Source: Candidatus Flexicrinis affinis
GTDB lineage: Bacteria; Chloroflexota; Anaerolineae; Aggregatilineales; Phototrophicaceae
Reading direction: 5' to 3'
Assembly: GCA_016716525.1 (NCBI GenBank)
Contig: JADJWE010000009.1
Coordinates: forward strand, 434,001-498,000
DNA: 64,000 nucleotides
The position numbers and the translations under genes were made by a program. Positions 42,447 through 52,034 of this stretch are shown here, one piece after another. The notes beneath the pieces were generated by a model. That model had not been told where the DNA came from, did no database searches, and saw only the letters and a program-made list of their open reading frames with translations. The number at the start of each line of letters is the position of its first letter. Positions within the stretch are counted from its first letter, which is position 1.

Positions 42447-43163
42447 TTAGATGTCCTCCGGCGCCTCGCCGATAGCAAAATCGACGATCGCGCGCGCGTG
42501 AAGCAGGGTCGTGTCGTAGAGCGGAAGCGGGCTGTGCTCCGGTTTGATGAGCAGACCGAGTTCGGTACAACCAAGGATGATCGCCTGAGCGCCGAGGGAT
42601 TGAAGTTTCTCGATGACTGCGACAATTTGCGTCCGGCTTTTGCGGCGCACCTTGCCCTGCACCAGCTCGCGATAGATGATGCCGTTCACCGCGCGGCGAT
42701 CTTCATCCTCGGGCACGATGACGTTGAGGCCGTGCTTGATGACAAGCCGGCCCCGGTAGAATTCCTGCTCCATCGTGTAGATGGTCGCCAGCAAGCCGAC
42801 CGTTTCATGGCCGGACACCATCGCGGCGCGGGCGGTCGGATCGGCGATGTGAATCAGCGGGACGTCGACGGCGGCTTGTACCTCGCCGGCCATGCGGTGC
42901 ATGGTGTTGGAGCAGATCACGATGCACTCTGCACCGGCGCGTTCTAGCCGATGCGCCGCATCGACCATTAACCGGGCGGCCGCATCCCACTCGCCGGCGG
43001 ATTGCAGCGCCTCGATTTCAGCGAAGTCGAAGCTGGTCATCACGCAATCGGCCGAGTGCATCCCGCCCAGCTTCTCACGCACCAACTGGTTGAGGAGCCG
43101 ATAGTATTCCGCCGAGGATTCCCAGCTCAATCCGCCGATAAGCCCGATGCGTTTCATGGTCAT
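42447..43163 (-). CDS. Aspartate/glutamate racemase family protein
   Basis: The 238-residue protein starts at ATG 43163, whose ATGA overlaps the cysS stop; ATG 43157 is also possible. It has 'GLIGGLSWESSAEYY', the first catalytic Cys in 'CIVICSNTMHRMA' and the second in 'AIILGCTELGLLI', a full two-base racemase pair. This is the YgeA/aspartate racemase group. Its position in an operon with cysS and rlmB is by tight coupling; D-amino acid supply to the wall is possible. Confidence 0.9.
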   Translation of the reverse strand: MTMKRIGLIGGLSWESSAEYYRLLNQLVREKLGGMHSADCVMTSFDFAEIEALQSAGEWDAAARLMVDAAHRLERAGAECIVICSNTMHRMAGEVQAAVDVPLIHIADPTARAAMVSGHETVGLLATIYTMEQEFYRGRLVIKHGLNVIVPEDEDRRAVNGIIYRELVQGKVRRKSRTQIVAVIEKLQSLGAQAIILGCTELGLLIKPEHSPLPLYDTTLLHARAIVDFAIGEAPEDI

Positions 43164-44617
43164 TCGCCTTTCCACACCGTACCGTCAGGCCGGTCTTCCA
43201 GCGTGATTCCGAGCGCAGCCAACTCGTCGCGAATCCGGTCGGATTCGGCCCAGTTCTTGGCTTTGCGCGCCGCCGTACGCATGTCGATCAGCATCTGAAC
43301 CAAGCCGGCTTCGCGCTCGGCGTTGGCTCCGGCTTGCTGCTGCGGCGCGATGATCCCCAGCACGTCGCCGGCGAGGTCGCTGTACAAGCTGTCAATGGCC
43401 TTGAGCGTTTCGACACCGACGGTCGTCCCGCCGTTGAGCAGCACGTTGACATCTCGTGTGAGGTCTTGCAGGGCAGCAACGGCCAGTGGCGCGTTGAAGT
43501 CGTCGTTCATTGCTTCGGCGAAGGCGGCGCGCGCCTTGTCGAGCCGTTCGCTGAACGCCCCGCCCTCGTCACCGGCGGGCGCGCCGGCGAGCTGCGAGCG
43601 CACCAGCCACACCGCGTTGTTGAGACGCTCCCAACCGCCCTGTGCGCCGCGCATCGACTCGTCGCTGTAAGTGACCGGGCTGGTGTAGTGCGCGCCCAGT
43701 ACAAACATGCGAATGACCTCGGGCCGGTACTTCTCCAGCGCGTCCTTGATCGTGACGTAGTTGCCGAGCGATTTGCTCATCTTGGTCGGGATGCCGAACT
43801 GATCCGGCACGTTGAGCGACCCGACCAGCATCCAGTAGCGGGCGAAGTCGGCGTCGTTGGCGCATTCGCTCTGCACGATTTCCGACTCGTTGTGCGGGAA
43901 GATGTTGTCCACGCCGCCGCCGTGGATGTCGAACGTCGCGCCCAGATACTTCTTTGCCATAGCCGAGCACTCGATGTGCCACCCGGGGAAGCCTTCGCCC
44001 CACGGGCTGTCCCAACGCAGGATGTGTTCAGGATCGGCGCGCTTCCACAAGGCGAAGTCTTCGGCATGGTGTTTCTCGCCGCGGACGGCCTCGCGCGTGC
44101 CGGCTTCCTGCTGGTCAATGCGCCGGTTCGACAGCTTGCCGTATCCCGGCGCGCTGGTCACGTCGAAATACACGCTACCGTTGGCGACGTACGCGTACTC
44201 CTTCTCGAGCAGCGTCTCGATCATCTTGATCTGCTCGGGGACGTGGCCGCTGGCACGCGGCGAGATGTCGGGCCGCTGCACGCCGAGCGTGTCCATGTCC
44301 TGAAAGTAGTGGCGTGCGTAGTGCTCGACGATCTGCATGGGCTTGGCCTGAAGCTGGCTGGCCTTACGCAGGATGCGGTCTTCGCCGCTTTCCAGCAGGT
44401 GCCCGACGTCGGTGATGTTCTGGACATACAACACGTCGTAGCCGGATGCCCTCAGCCAGCGCACGACTACGTCGAACGACACGTAGGTCTTGGCGTGGCC
44501 GAGGTGGGAGTACTCCTGCACGGTCGGGCCGCAGACGTACATGCCGATGCGTCCGGGCTCAAGCGGGACGAACTCGACCTTCTGGCGGCCCAGCACGTTG
44601 TAGATCATCAAGCTCAT
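43160..44617 (-). CDS. cysS: Cysteinyl-tRNA synthetase
   Basis: The 485-residue class I synthetase starts at ATG 44617; the longer frame enters the upstream gene. HIGH-type motif 'YSHLGHAKTY' follows the zinc Cys in 'MYVCGPTVQ'. 'GWHIECSAMAKKYLG' and 'DNIFPHNES' carry the other zinc ligands, and 'KMSKSLGNYV' is the KMSKS loop. It attaches Cys to tRNA-Cys. It begins 7 bp after the PIN-TRAM stop and ends overlapping the racemase start. Confidence 0.97.
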   Translation of the reverse strand: MSLMIYNVLGRQKVEFVPLEPGRIGMYVCGPTVQEYSHLGHAKTYVSFDVVVRWLRASGYDVLYVQNITDVGHLLESGEDRILRKASQLQAKPMQIVEHYARHYFQDMDTLGVQRPDISPRASGHVPEQIKMIETLLEKEYAYVANGSVYFDVTSAPGYGKLSNRRIDQQEAGTREAVRGEKHHAEDFALWKRADPEHILRWDSPWGEGFPGWHIECSAMAKKYLGATFDIHGGGVDNIFPHNESEIVQSECANDADFARYWMLVGSLNVPDQFGIPTKMSKSLGNYVTIKDALEKYRPEVIRMFVLGAHYTSPVTYSDESMRGAQGGWERLNNAVWLVRSQLAGAPAGDEGGAFSERLDKARAAFAEAMNDDFNAPLAVAALQDLTRDVNVLLNGGTTVGVETLKAIDSLYSDLAGDVLGIIAPQQQAGANAEREAGLVQMLIDMRTAARKAKNWAESDRIRDELAALGITLEDRPDGTVWKGE

Positions 44618-44624
44618 TGACGGT

Positions 44625-45698
44625 TTACTCCGTTTCCTCAGGAATGTCGCCCTTGCGTTCCATGCCCTCTGGCACGGCAAAGATGATGCGGCCTGTCTCG
44701 CGGTTAATCAAGCGCGTGACGACCACTTTGATCGTACGATCCATGAACTGGCGGCCCTGTTCGACAATCACCATCGTCCCGTCTTCGAGGTAGCCGACGC
44801 CTTGATTGGCCTCGCGTCCCTCTTGGAAAATGTGGATCATCAGCGATTCGCCGGGGATGTAGATGCTGCGCACGGCATTGGCCAGCAGGTTGATGTTGAG
44901 CACCAGCACGCCTTGCGCGTCGGCCACCTTGTTCAGGTTGAAGTCGTTGGTGATGATGGCGGCCTCGTAGCGGCCCGCGAGAGCGACCAGTTTATCGTCG
45001 ACTTCCGCGATGTCCTCGAAATCGTCCTCGACGATCTTGACGATGATGAAGTCGCTGCGCTGCAGCTCGTTGAGCTTGACCAGCCCGCGCCGGCCGCGGT
45101 TACGGCGCAGCGGATCAGACGAGTCCGCGACGTGGTGGAGTTCGCTCAGAATGAAGCGTGGCACGATAATCGTCCCGACCAGAAAACCGGTGCGGACGAT
45201 GTCGACGACTCGCCCGTCGATCAACGCCGACGTATCGATGATGACCTGCCGGTTGGACGGCATGAGCAGCTTGCGCTGGCTCGATCCGCCGCTTATCCGC
45301 TCCCACAGTTCGCGGCTGCGCAAGGCGAAGGTCGTCGCCAGCAGGTACGTGCCGATGATCGAGATGACGGCCGGGAGCACATTGCCGACCACGCCGCCGA
45401 GCAGCGAGATCGGGTACGCCAGCAGGAGTGTAAGCAGCAGACCGATCGCCGCGCCGATGATCGACATCAGAAGTACTTCGATCGACAGCGAATTGACCAT
45501 CCGGCGCAAGGCGCGCACCGGCCGTGTCGTCAGCCACGGCGTGAGGATCAGGCCGAAGAGCGTCCCGACAAGGCCGAACAGGACACCGCCAATCGGCTGT
45601 TCGAGGCTGATCGCCTCGCCAAGGTCGGCGCCCAAACGCGCACCGAGTACGGCGAAGACGACCATCCCTATCATACGAGAGAGAAAGTCGAGCGACAT
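44625..45698 (-). CDS. PIN-TRAM membrane protein (YacL-like)
   Basis: The 357-residue protein starts at ATG 45698 behind AGGAGTG. Four hydrophobic segments (about 5-135) precede a PIN domain with acidic residues in 'VIIDTSALIDGRVVDI', 'LHHVADSSD' and 'AAIITNDFNLNKVA'. A C-terminal TRAM domain follows ('QGVGYLEDGTMVIVEQG'). This matches B. subtilis YacL, a membrane-bound PIN-TRAM protein of uncertain role that is also found near cysS. It leads a tight operon with cysS, the racemase gene and rlmB. Confidence 0.92.
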   Translation of the reverse strand: MSLDFLSRMIGMVVFAVLGARLGADLGEAISLEQPIGGVLFGLVGTLFGLILTPWLTTRPVRALRRMVNSLSIEVLLMSIIGAAIGLLLTLLLAYPISLLGGVVGNVLPAVISIIGTYLLATTFALRSRELWERISGGSSQRKLLMPSNRQVIIDTSALIDGRVVDIVRTGFLVGTIIVPRFILSELHHVADSSDPLRRNRGRRGLVKLNELQRSDFIIVKIVEDDFEDIAEVDDKLVALAGRYEAAIITNDFNLNKVADAQGVLVLNINLLANAVRSIYIPGESLMIHIFQEGREANQGVGYLEDGTMVIVEQGRQFMDRTIKVVVTRLINRETGRIIFAVPEGMERKGDIPEETE

Positions 45699-45914
45699 GG
45701 ACACACTCCTGTGGATCGCGCCCGCGTTCCGCCTACCGATAATCCCGGGTAGGCGCGTGACACATCGCGTCACGGTGCAGGTGGCGAACCAGCGATAATG
45801 AAGGAAGGTGTTGTGGCGCGCTGGCTGCGGCACTCACGCGCTAATCGATCGATTATACGCTAGAGTGTGGCTGCACGATAGACGCGGCGCCCTCCAATGG
45901 CCCATGCGCTGCCC

Positions 45915-47099
45915 TTAGTCGGAGAGGGACTTGTTGGCACGTGGTGTGGACGACTGTGGCCGGCCGAACCGGTCTTTCCCAGCACGGATGGCGATGGCCT
46001 GCTCGTAGTACCCGATCACGCGGTCCATCTTGTCGTCCCATGTGTTGATCTCCGCCCATGCCCGGGCGGCGGCGCCCATTTGCGCACGGACCGCAGCGTC
46101 GGCAGTCAGCGCACGCACGCCGTCGATCAGTGCCGTTACGTCACCCACTTCGAACGTGAAGCCGGTCGCGCCGTCTTCGACCATCTCCGGTACGCCGCCA
46201 ACCCGCGCCGCCACCGCCGGCACGCCGGACGCCATCGCTTCGGCGACGACGAGGCCGTAGGTCTCCATGCGCGAAGGAAATACGAACACGTCGGAACTCG
46301 CGTAGGCGGCGCTCAGATCGTCGCCGTGCAGGTTGCCGGTGAACGTGACCGGCAGGCCGGCGAAGTATGCCTCCAGATCGGGCCGCTCTGGACCGTCGCC
46401 GACCAACGCAAGGCGGGTGTTTGGCACGGTTTCCAGCACGGCCCGCAGATCGCGCAGGCGCTTCTCCTCGCTGAGCCGCCCGACGTACAGCAGCAGGGTG
46501 GATCCCTCGTCGCCCCCGAGTCGCGACCGCATAGCGTCGGATCGAAAGCGCGGATGGAAACGCACGGTGTCGACGCCGCGGCCCCACACCTCGATCGGCG
46601 GGCGTAGGCCCTGCTCGCGGATGCGCTCAATCATGTGGCCGGCCGGGGCGATCAGCAGGTCGGCACGGTTGAACATGATGCGCGCCAGTCCGCCGACGAC
46701 CGGCCATGCCCATGCGAAGCCGAACTGCGGGGCGAGGCGCGCGTAATCGATGTGAAAGCTGACGACGCGCGGGGTGTTCAGCGCCAGCATCATGAACATG
46801 CCGCTGCCGCCGGTGAATCCGGCGTGGATGAAATGCCCGACGTCCGGCTTGAAGGCGCGTACCTTGCGATACGTGAAATACCCCGGCCAGCTCAGTTTGA
46901 GGCCCGGGTAGGCCCAGAACGGAATGCCCGGCACGCGCACGACCTGTGCACCGGCGTACTCGTCCACCGGGCCAAGATCGGGGCAGACGACCATGACCGT
47001 GTGCCCGCGCTTCTGCAAGTGTTCGAGCAGAAGCCGGATAACCGTGACGATGCCGTCGACTTTGGGCAGAAACGTGTCGGTGAACAGGACGATGCGCAT
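45915..47099 (-). CDS. GT4-family glycosyltransferase
   Basis: The 394-residue enzyme has the GT-B fold of family 4. The acceptor half shows 'IVLFTDTFLPKVDGIVTVI' and 'SFHIDYARLAPQ'. The nucleotide-sugar half shows 'LLLYVGRLSEEKRL', 'LALVGDGPERP', 'DVFVFPSRMETYGLVVAEAMASG' (EX7E) and 'GVPAVAARVGG'. It resembles mannosyltransferases that modify phosphatidylinositol or diacylglycerol lipids. The donor and acceptor are not certain. Confidence 0.93.
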   Translation of the reverse strand: MRIVLFTDTFLPKVDGIVTVIRLLLEHLQKRGHTVMVVCPDLGPVDEYAGAQVVRVPGIPFWAYPGLKLSWPGYFTYRKVRAFKPDVGHFIHAGFTGGSGMFMMLALNTPRVVSFHIDYARLAPQFGFAWAWPVVGGLARIMFNRADLLIAPAGHMIERIREQGLRPPIEVWGRGVDTVRFHPRFRSDAMRSRLGGDEGSTLLLYVGRLSEEKRLRDLRAVLETVPNTRLALVGDGPERPDLEAYFAGLPVTFTGNLHGDDLSAAYASSDVFVFPSRMETYGLVVAEAMASGVPAVAARVGGVPEMVEDGATGFTFEVGDVTALIDGVRALTADAAVRAQMGAAARAWAEINTWDDKMDRVIGYYEQAIAIRAGKDRFGRPQSSTPRANKSLSD

Positions 47100-47403
47100 G
47101 GGAGAGGAATCAGGAGTCAGGAGTCAGATATCAGGGTAGCGACGAGCGCAATGGGCGGCAATCGACATGCGCAGGCAGGGTAGTGGGTGCGCAGACTGTC
47201 GCGTCCGCGGCGATCTACCTTCAGGACGGGATCGGTCGGACGGCACTCCGGGTCTGTAACCCTCTTCCGGCAGCCTACAGCCCATCTGTCTGCCAAAGTA
47301 CCGCTGTTAGTTGTGGAGAACGCTGCCTCGCGCATCTTAATCCTTCAGACTCTCACCCGCGCTATGATACGTTCACTGAACCACTACTCGGTAGATCGGA
47401 CGA
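47100..47403. other. Intergenic spacer with TCAG-type repeat, otherwise featureless
   Basis: After the start of the GT4 gene (minus strand), 47108-47136 carries ATCAGGAGTCAGGAGTCAGA and TATCAGGG, an element of the family also at 49031-49080 in the opposite orientation. The rest shows no supported gene, hairpin or promoter. It lies upstream of the lower-GC glycosyltransferase gene. Confidence 0.55.
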
Positions 47404-48930
47404 ATGAGTCGCGCAAGCTTCGGCAGTATTGCTATACCACTGGTGCACGCTGCTATCGCAGTCATCGTGCTGGCTTTGGCCACAAGCAAGTTTGGCCTCG
47501 GCATTTCTGCCGATTCGGTCGAATATCTCTCGATGGCAGAAAACTTTGCAGAGACTGGGCGCCTCGCGAACTACCGCAATGAACTACTGACCGTATTCCC
47601 TCCGCTTTATACAGTATCGATCTCGCTCATTTCCGGCGCTCTCGATGCAGCAACCTCGGCGCATGTATTGGCGCTTCTCCTGTTTGGCGTACTGATCTTC
47701 GCTCTGTCAACTGCAGTGCGAAACTTGACTGGATCGAGAACGATGCTGAACCGGGCGGCATATCATATGCTTGTCGCGGCCTTGGTGTTCTCGCCCGTAT
47801 TTGCTGTCTCGCGATTCGCGTGGTCGGAATCCATGTACATCGTGATCAGCGTGGCGCAGTTCTGGGTCATGAGATCACTTTTGAGGCAGCCCTCACTTGC
47901 GGGAGTTGTGGGAGCTTCCATGCTGGCGGGTGCGGCAGCAATGACGCGCTACATCGGGGTCGTCAACATTGGGACACTGCTCTTTGCCGTACTGTACTTG
48001 ATCCCCACCCAAACCTCACGAAAGCTGGGTTACGTTGCTGTGACGATTGCGGTCAGCGGCATCGCAATTGGCCTCTGGATGTTTCGAAACTACGGGGTGG
48101 ATCAAACAATTCTTGGACCGAGGTACCCGTCGGACGTCGGTGTTGTTGAGAACACTCAACGGGTAGTTACTACACTGATGAGCTGGATTGTTCCGTACCC
48201 GTTGGCATCAAAAGCAGCATTGGCATTACCCGGTTTCGTACTTGGAGCGACGGCGACTGCATGGATGATATGGAGGAATCGCACACGACTGGATTCGCGC
48301 CTCCTCCTCCTGCTCACGTCATATACGGTGCTCTTTGCCGGGTGGATGGTCATTTCGGCTTCTAGCTATGCGTTTGATGCTATAAACACGCGGCTAATGG
48401 CGCCAGTGTTCTTGCCGCTCTACTTCATTGTCGTGCAGGCTGTGAAAGCGCAATTAATGCGCGGCGCTGGATCCTTATCGCTCGTGAAGACCCTTTCCGC
48501 AATCGTGCTGACGCTAGTCGTTTTGGTTCACTTCTCGAAAGATCTCGTCATGCCAATTCAAAATGGCGCAGGTGGTTACAATTCGGTGGATGTCCAGAGC
48601 ACGCGAGACCTTGCGTTATCACTTCGAGATGTTCCCGAGGGGGCGCGTCACGCCTCACATCCCGACCTCGTGTACTGGCTTACAGCCGGAGAACTGGTCG
48701 TCGACGAGATTCCCAGACAATGGGAGTTCAACGCCCCGCGCGCGGTTGTGGCTACCATTGATGATCTGCGCGGAAACTGGCCCGGACAGATTCCCGCACA
48801 CATGCTCATCTATCCGGGGCGAGTCTATCAGTTTGGCATCGATCAACTGGGCCAAATCGCGGAAATTACGTTCGTGGCGCGCAACGGAATCGCATCAATG
48901 TACGTCGCAACCGAACGAATCAATCCTTAG
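47404..48930 (+). CDS. Polytopic membrane glycosyltransferase (GT39/PMT-like)
   Basis: The 508-residue protein has about ten membrane segments. In its first loop 'ISADSVEYLSMAENF' holds an Asp-x-x-Glu/Tyr motif, as in dolichol- or undecaprenyl-phosphate-dependent glycosyltransferases. A C-terminal soluble segment starts near 400. The gene has visibly lower GC and different codon use than its neighbours (TTT, ATA, AAA and AGA-type codons are frequent). Inverted TCAG-type repeats lie on both sides. Horizontal acquisition is plausible. The acceptor is unknown. Confidence 0.8.
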   Translation: MSRASFGSIAIPLVHAAIAVIVLALATSKFGLGISADSVEYLSMAENFAETGRLANYRNELLTVFPPLYTVSISLISGALDAATSAHVLALLLFGVLIFALSTAVRNLTGSRTMLNRAAYHMLVAALVFSPVFAVSRFAWSESMYIVISVAQFWVMRSLLRQPSLAGVVGASMLAGAAAMTRYIGVVNIGTLLFAVLYLIPTQTSRKLGYVAVTIAVSGIAIGLWMFRNYGVDQTILGPRYPSDVGVVENTQRVVTTLMSWIVPYPLASKAALALPGFVLGATATAWMIWRNRTRLDSRLLLLLTSYTVLFAGWMVISASSYAFDAINTRLMAPVFLPLYFIVVQAVKAQLMRGAGSLSLVKTLSAIVLTLVVLVHFSKDLVMPIQNGAGGYNSVDVQSTRDLALSLRDVPEGARHASHPDLVYWLTAGELVVDEIPRQWEFNAPRAVVATIDDLRGNWPGQIPAHMLIYPGRVYQFGIDQLGQIAEITFVARNGIASMYVATERINP

Positions 48931-49030
48931 GCCTGTAACTCAAAGCCGGTTTCTCGGACGCGCCGCCTCGACCTCCGCGGCAGTGAGCCGCATGTCCCTT
49001 TCCAATCCTCGGCCACGCCGCAGTCCTACC

Positions 49031-49080
49031 TGAATACTGACACCTGATCCCTGTCGACTTGCATCTGACTCCTGATCCCT
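49031..49080. repeat. TCAG-type repeat, inverted relative to 47108-47136
   Basis: Reading on the minus strand, GGGATCAGGAGTCAGATGCA is followed by AGTCGACAGGGATCAGGTGTCAGTATTCAGG. It overlaps the last 2 bases of the malic enzyme gene. With 47108-47136 it brackets the low-GC glycosyltransferase gene. Confidence 0.6.
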
Positions 49081-51337
49081 ACCCTGCAGTTGTCCTCCGC
49101 TGGGCGTCGAGGGCGGCGAAGGCGGTAAGCGCCACGATGCTGTCCACGTCGTCGCCCGCCTGCAAGACCTGCACCGGACGGCCCATACCCAGCAGTACCG
49201 GCCCGATCGCCTCGGCGTCGGTGAGCCGCGCCAGCAGCTTGTAGGCGATGTTCGCGCTGCTCAGACCGGGGAACACCAGCACGTTTGCGTCGCGCACGCG
49301 GCTGAACGGGAAGCGGTCGTTGGCGATCTGCTCGACCACCGCCGTGTCCGCCTGCATCTCGCCGTCGATGACGATGTCCGGGCGCAGCTTGGTCACGATT
49401 TGCACGGCGTCGTGCATTTTGTCCGCCAGCGGATGCCGCACGCTGCCGAAGTTGCTGAAGCTGAGCATGGCCACGCGCGGCGTGAAGTCGAGCGAGGCGG
49501 CAAAGTCGTTGGCGAGGATGGCGATCTCGGCCAGTGTCTCGGCGTCCGGATCGATGTTGATGGTCGTATCGGTGAAGAAGTAGACGCGGCCTTTGATCAC
49601 CATGATGTAGATGCCGCTGGCGTGCTTGGTGCCGGGCCGGGTACCGAACAGTTGGAGGGCTGGACGCGCCACGTCGGGGTACTCGCGGACGAGTCCGGCC
49701 ACGTACGCGTCGGCGTCGCCGGACAGCACCATCATCGGCGCGTAAAAGTTGACCGAGCGCAGCATCGACCGGACCACGGCCTGACTCGCGCCCTTGCGCT
49801 GGCGCATCGTGTACAAGGTATCGAAATAGCGGTCCCGGTTTGGGTCGGTCGCCGGGTGAACAATCGTGGGCCTCCACGAGAAGTTGAGGTCTTCCAGCGC
49901 GGCTGCGATCTTTTCCGGGTCACCGAGCAGGATCGGCTCGCCGATGCCTTCCTCTACTACGCGGTATGCGGCGCGGATGATCTTCGACTCTTCGCCCTCG
50001 GCAAATACGATGCGCTGCTTCTTGCCCAGCGTGGCCTTGTTGAACAGCGTGTAGCGGAACTGCTGACCGTAACCCTGCCGCCGGATGAGCTCGTCGCGGT
50101 AGGTGCGCAGGTCGATCTGGCGGCGCGCAACGCCGCTGTCCATGGCGGCCTTTGCAACAGCCGGGGCGACCCACAGCAGCACGCGCGGGTCGAGCGGCTT
50201 GGGGATCAGATACTCCGGCCCGAACTTGAGCGACACGAGGCCGTAGCCGGACAGTACGCTGTCGGGCACGTCCTCTTTGGTCAGGCGGGCGAGGGCTTGG
50301 CAGGCGGCCAGCTTCATCGCCTCGTTGATTTGCGTGGCGTACACGTCGAGCGCGCCGCGGAACAGGAACGGGAACCCGAGCACGTTGTTGACCTGATTGG
50401 CGTAGTCGGTACGTCCCGTGGCGATGATCGCGTCGGGCCGGGCCTCGCGCGCAGCCTCCGGCATGATCTCCGGCGTGGGGTTGGCGAGCGCGAAGATGAT
50501 CGGCTGCGGGTTCATGCCGGCCAGAATCTCCGGCTTGATGACGTCCTTCGCCGACAGGCCGAGCACCATGTCCGCGCCGACGAGGACTTCGGCCAGCGTG
50601 CGCTTATCGGTGTCCTGCGCGAAGGCTTCCTTGTAAGGGTCCATCTCGACGGTGCGGCCCTTGTAGACCACGCCGTGAATGTCGCACATGGTGATGTGCT
50701 CGCGCTTGACGCCCAGCGAGACGTAGAACTCGCCGCTGGCGATGCCTGCCGCGCCCGCCCCGACGATGACGACCTTGAGTTCCGCGATGTTCCGGCCCGT
50801 GACTTCCAGCGCATTGAGCAGCGCCGCGCCGGTGATGATCGCGGTGCCATGCTGATCGTCGTGGAAGACCGGGATGTCCAACTCGGCGCGTAGGCGCTGC
50901 TCGACCTCGAAGCATTCCGGCGCCTTGATGTCTTCCAAGTTGATGCCGCCGAAGGTCGGGGCCATCGCCCGCACTGCCGCGACGATCTCGTCGGGCGTCT
51001 TGGCGTTGATCTCGACATCGAACACGTCGATATCGGCAAAGCGCTTGAACAGCACGCCTTTGCCTTCCATCACGGGCTTGCTGGCGCTGGGGCCGAGGTT
51101 GCCGAGGCCGAGGATCGCGGTGCCGTTGCTGACGACCCCGACGAGGTTGCCTTTGGCCGTGAGGCTGTAGATTTCGAGCGGGTCGTCGTTGATGGCGAGG
51201 ACGGCTTCGGCGACGCCGGGCGAATAGGCGAGGGACAACTCGCGTTGGGTGTTGACCGGTTTAGTGGGGACGACTTCGATTTTGCCCGGGCGGCCCTGCC
51301 GGTGATATTCCAGCGCGTCGACTTTAGTGATGCTCAT
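49079..51337 (-). CDS. maeB: NADP-dependent malic enzyme with C-terminal phosphotransacetylase-like domain
   Basis: The 752-residue protein has the malic N domain (1-165, 'AYSPGVAEAVLAI', 'TAILGLGNLGPSASKPVMEG'). The NAD-binding domain (165-400) has 'HDDQHGTAIITGAALLNAL' and the nucleotide fold 'KVVIVGAGAAGIASGEF'. The Pta-like domain (about 430-752) includes 'RIVFAEGEESKIIRAAYRV', 'LVLPGL'-like strands and 'DSIVALTAF'. It oxidatively decarboxylates malate to pyruvate; the Pta-like part usually regulates this by acetyl-CoA and lacks transferase activity in E. coli MaeB. Confidence 0.96.
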   Translation of the reverse strand: MSITKVDALEYHRQGRPGKIEVVPTKPVNTQRELSLAYSPGVAEAVLAINDDPLEIYSLTAKGNLVGVVSNGTAILGLGNLGPSASKPVMEGKGVLFKRFADIDVFDVEINAKTPDEIVAAVRAMAPTFGGINLEDIKAPECFEVEQRLRAELDIPVFHDDQHGTAIITGAALLNALEVTGRNIAELKVVIVGAGAAGIASGEFYVSLGVKREHITMCDIHGVVYKGRTVEMDPYKEAFAQDTDKRTLAEVLVGADMVLGLSAKDVIKPEILAGMNPQPIIFALANPTPEIMPEAAREARPDAIIATGRTDYANQVNNVLGFPFLFRGALDVYATQINEAMKLAACQALARLTKEDVPDSVLSGYGLVSLKFGPEYLIPKPLDPRVLLWVAPAVAKAAMDSGVARRQIDLRTYRDELIRRQGYGQQFRYTLFNKATLGKKQRIVFAEGEESKIIRAAYRVVEEGIGEPILLGDPEKIAAALEDLNFSWRPTIVHPATDPNRDRYFDTLYTMRQRKGASQAVVRSMLRSVNFYAPMMVLSGDADAYVAGLVREYPDVARPALQLFGTRPGTKHASGIYIMVIKGRVYFFTDTTINIDPDAETLAEIAILANDFAASLDFTPRVAMLSFSNFGSVRHPLADKMHDAVQIVTKLRPDIVIDGEMQADTAVVEQIANDRFPFSRVRDANVLVFPGLSSANIAYKLLARLTDAEAIGPVLLGMGRPVQVLQAGDDVDSIVALTAFAALDAQRRTTAG

Positions 51338-51442
51338 GAGGGGTATCCTGGATATGGAAGAAACTCTATGACGCTTATTCTAACCCGTCGGAGGCGCATC
51401 GGTCGCGTGAGGTTGGACTCAGGCGGTGCGCGCGCGCACAAC

Positions 51443-51475
51443 AAAAAACGCCCCCGGCGTGAACCGGGGGCGTTT
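51443..51475. terminator. Strong bidirectional terminator between csp and maeB
   Basis: A 10-bp GC-rich stem ACGCCCCCGG (51448-51457) / CCGGGGGCGT (51464-51473) has a 6-nt loop. It is followed on the minus strand by TTTTTTGT and on the plus strand by TTCGTTTTTG. It should end the csp message on the minus strand. Confidence 0.85.
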
Positions 51476-51496
51476 CGTTTTTGTGTTCGGGACGAA

Positions 51497-51709
51497 CTAG
51501 GCGGTGATGACCTTGACGGCGCTCGCCTGCTTGCCCTTACGACCCTCAGTGATCTCGAACTCGACCTTGTCGTTCTCGTTCAGGGTGCGGAAGCCAGCGG
51601 ACTGGATTTCCGAGTAGTGAACGAAGACGTCCGGGCCGTTCTCCGGGGTGATGAAGCCGTAGCCCTTTTCACCATTGAACCACTTGACGGTGCCGGTAAC
51701 ACGTGCCAT
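51497..51709 (-). CDS. Cold-shock domain protein
   Basis: The 70-residue CSD protein starts at ATG 51709 behind AGGAGG. It carries both RNP motifs: 'GEKGYGFITPE' (RNP1) and 'DVFVHYSEI' (RNP2), and ends 'GKQASAVKVITA'. It binds single-stranded RNA/DNA and acts as an RNA chaperone. A leader of about 200 nt and a strong terminator define a monocistronic unit. Confidence 0.96.
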   Translation of the reverse strand: MARVTGTVKWFNGEKGYGFITPENGPDVFVHYSEIQSAGFRTLNENDKVEFEITEGRKGKQASAVKVITA

Positions 51710-51907
51710 TGCGCAATCCTCCTACAGAGTGCGAATTGTGTTTGACACATCCTGCTGCTACTGCTGCACACAATTCCGGAATTCTGGAGGTGCTGCGTCG
51801 TGCGTCTGAGGGTTGAAGCGGGTCGGAACCAGCGGGGCACTCAGGGTTGAAACAGGTTTGGTGCAAACATTGGCGCCCGAGGCAACATCGCCCCGTGTAT
51901 CACGCCG
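51710..51907 (-). promoter_or_regulatory. Long 5' untranslated leader of the csp gene
   Basis: The predicted start site near 51907 leaves about 198 nt before the csp start codon, with no ORF of its own. Long structured leaders of cspA-type genes serve as thermosensors; this is family knowledge, and folding is not computed here. Confidence 0.5.
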
Positions 51908-51913
51908 TAAATC

Positions 51914-51942
51914 AGTGTACATGACTTTCGGTGGCTTGTGAA
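51914..51942 (-). promoter_or_regulatory. Promoter of the csp gene
   Basis: On the minus strand TTCACA (51937-51942) is separated by exactly 17 bp from TACACT (51914-51919). Both match the sigma-70 consensus at 5 and 4 of 6 positions. Confidence 0.55.
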
Positions 51943-52034
51943 GTGGCTAGGTGAAAGTCAGGACCAAATGGCTATGCGCGTTTGCGATGGATCAGATGGC
52001 GGTCTCGCCAGAGGAATAGGGCGTGAAACATAGA

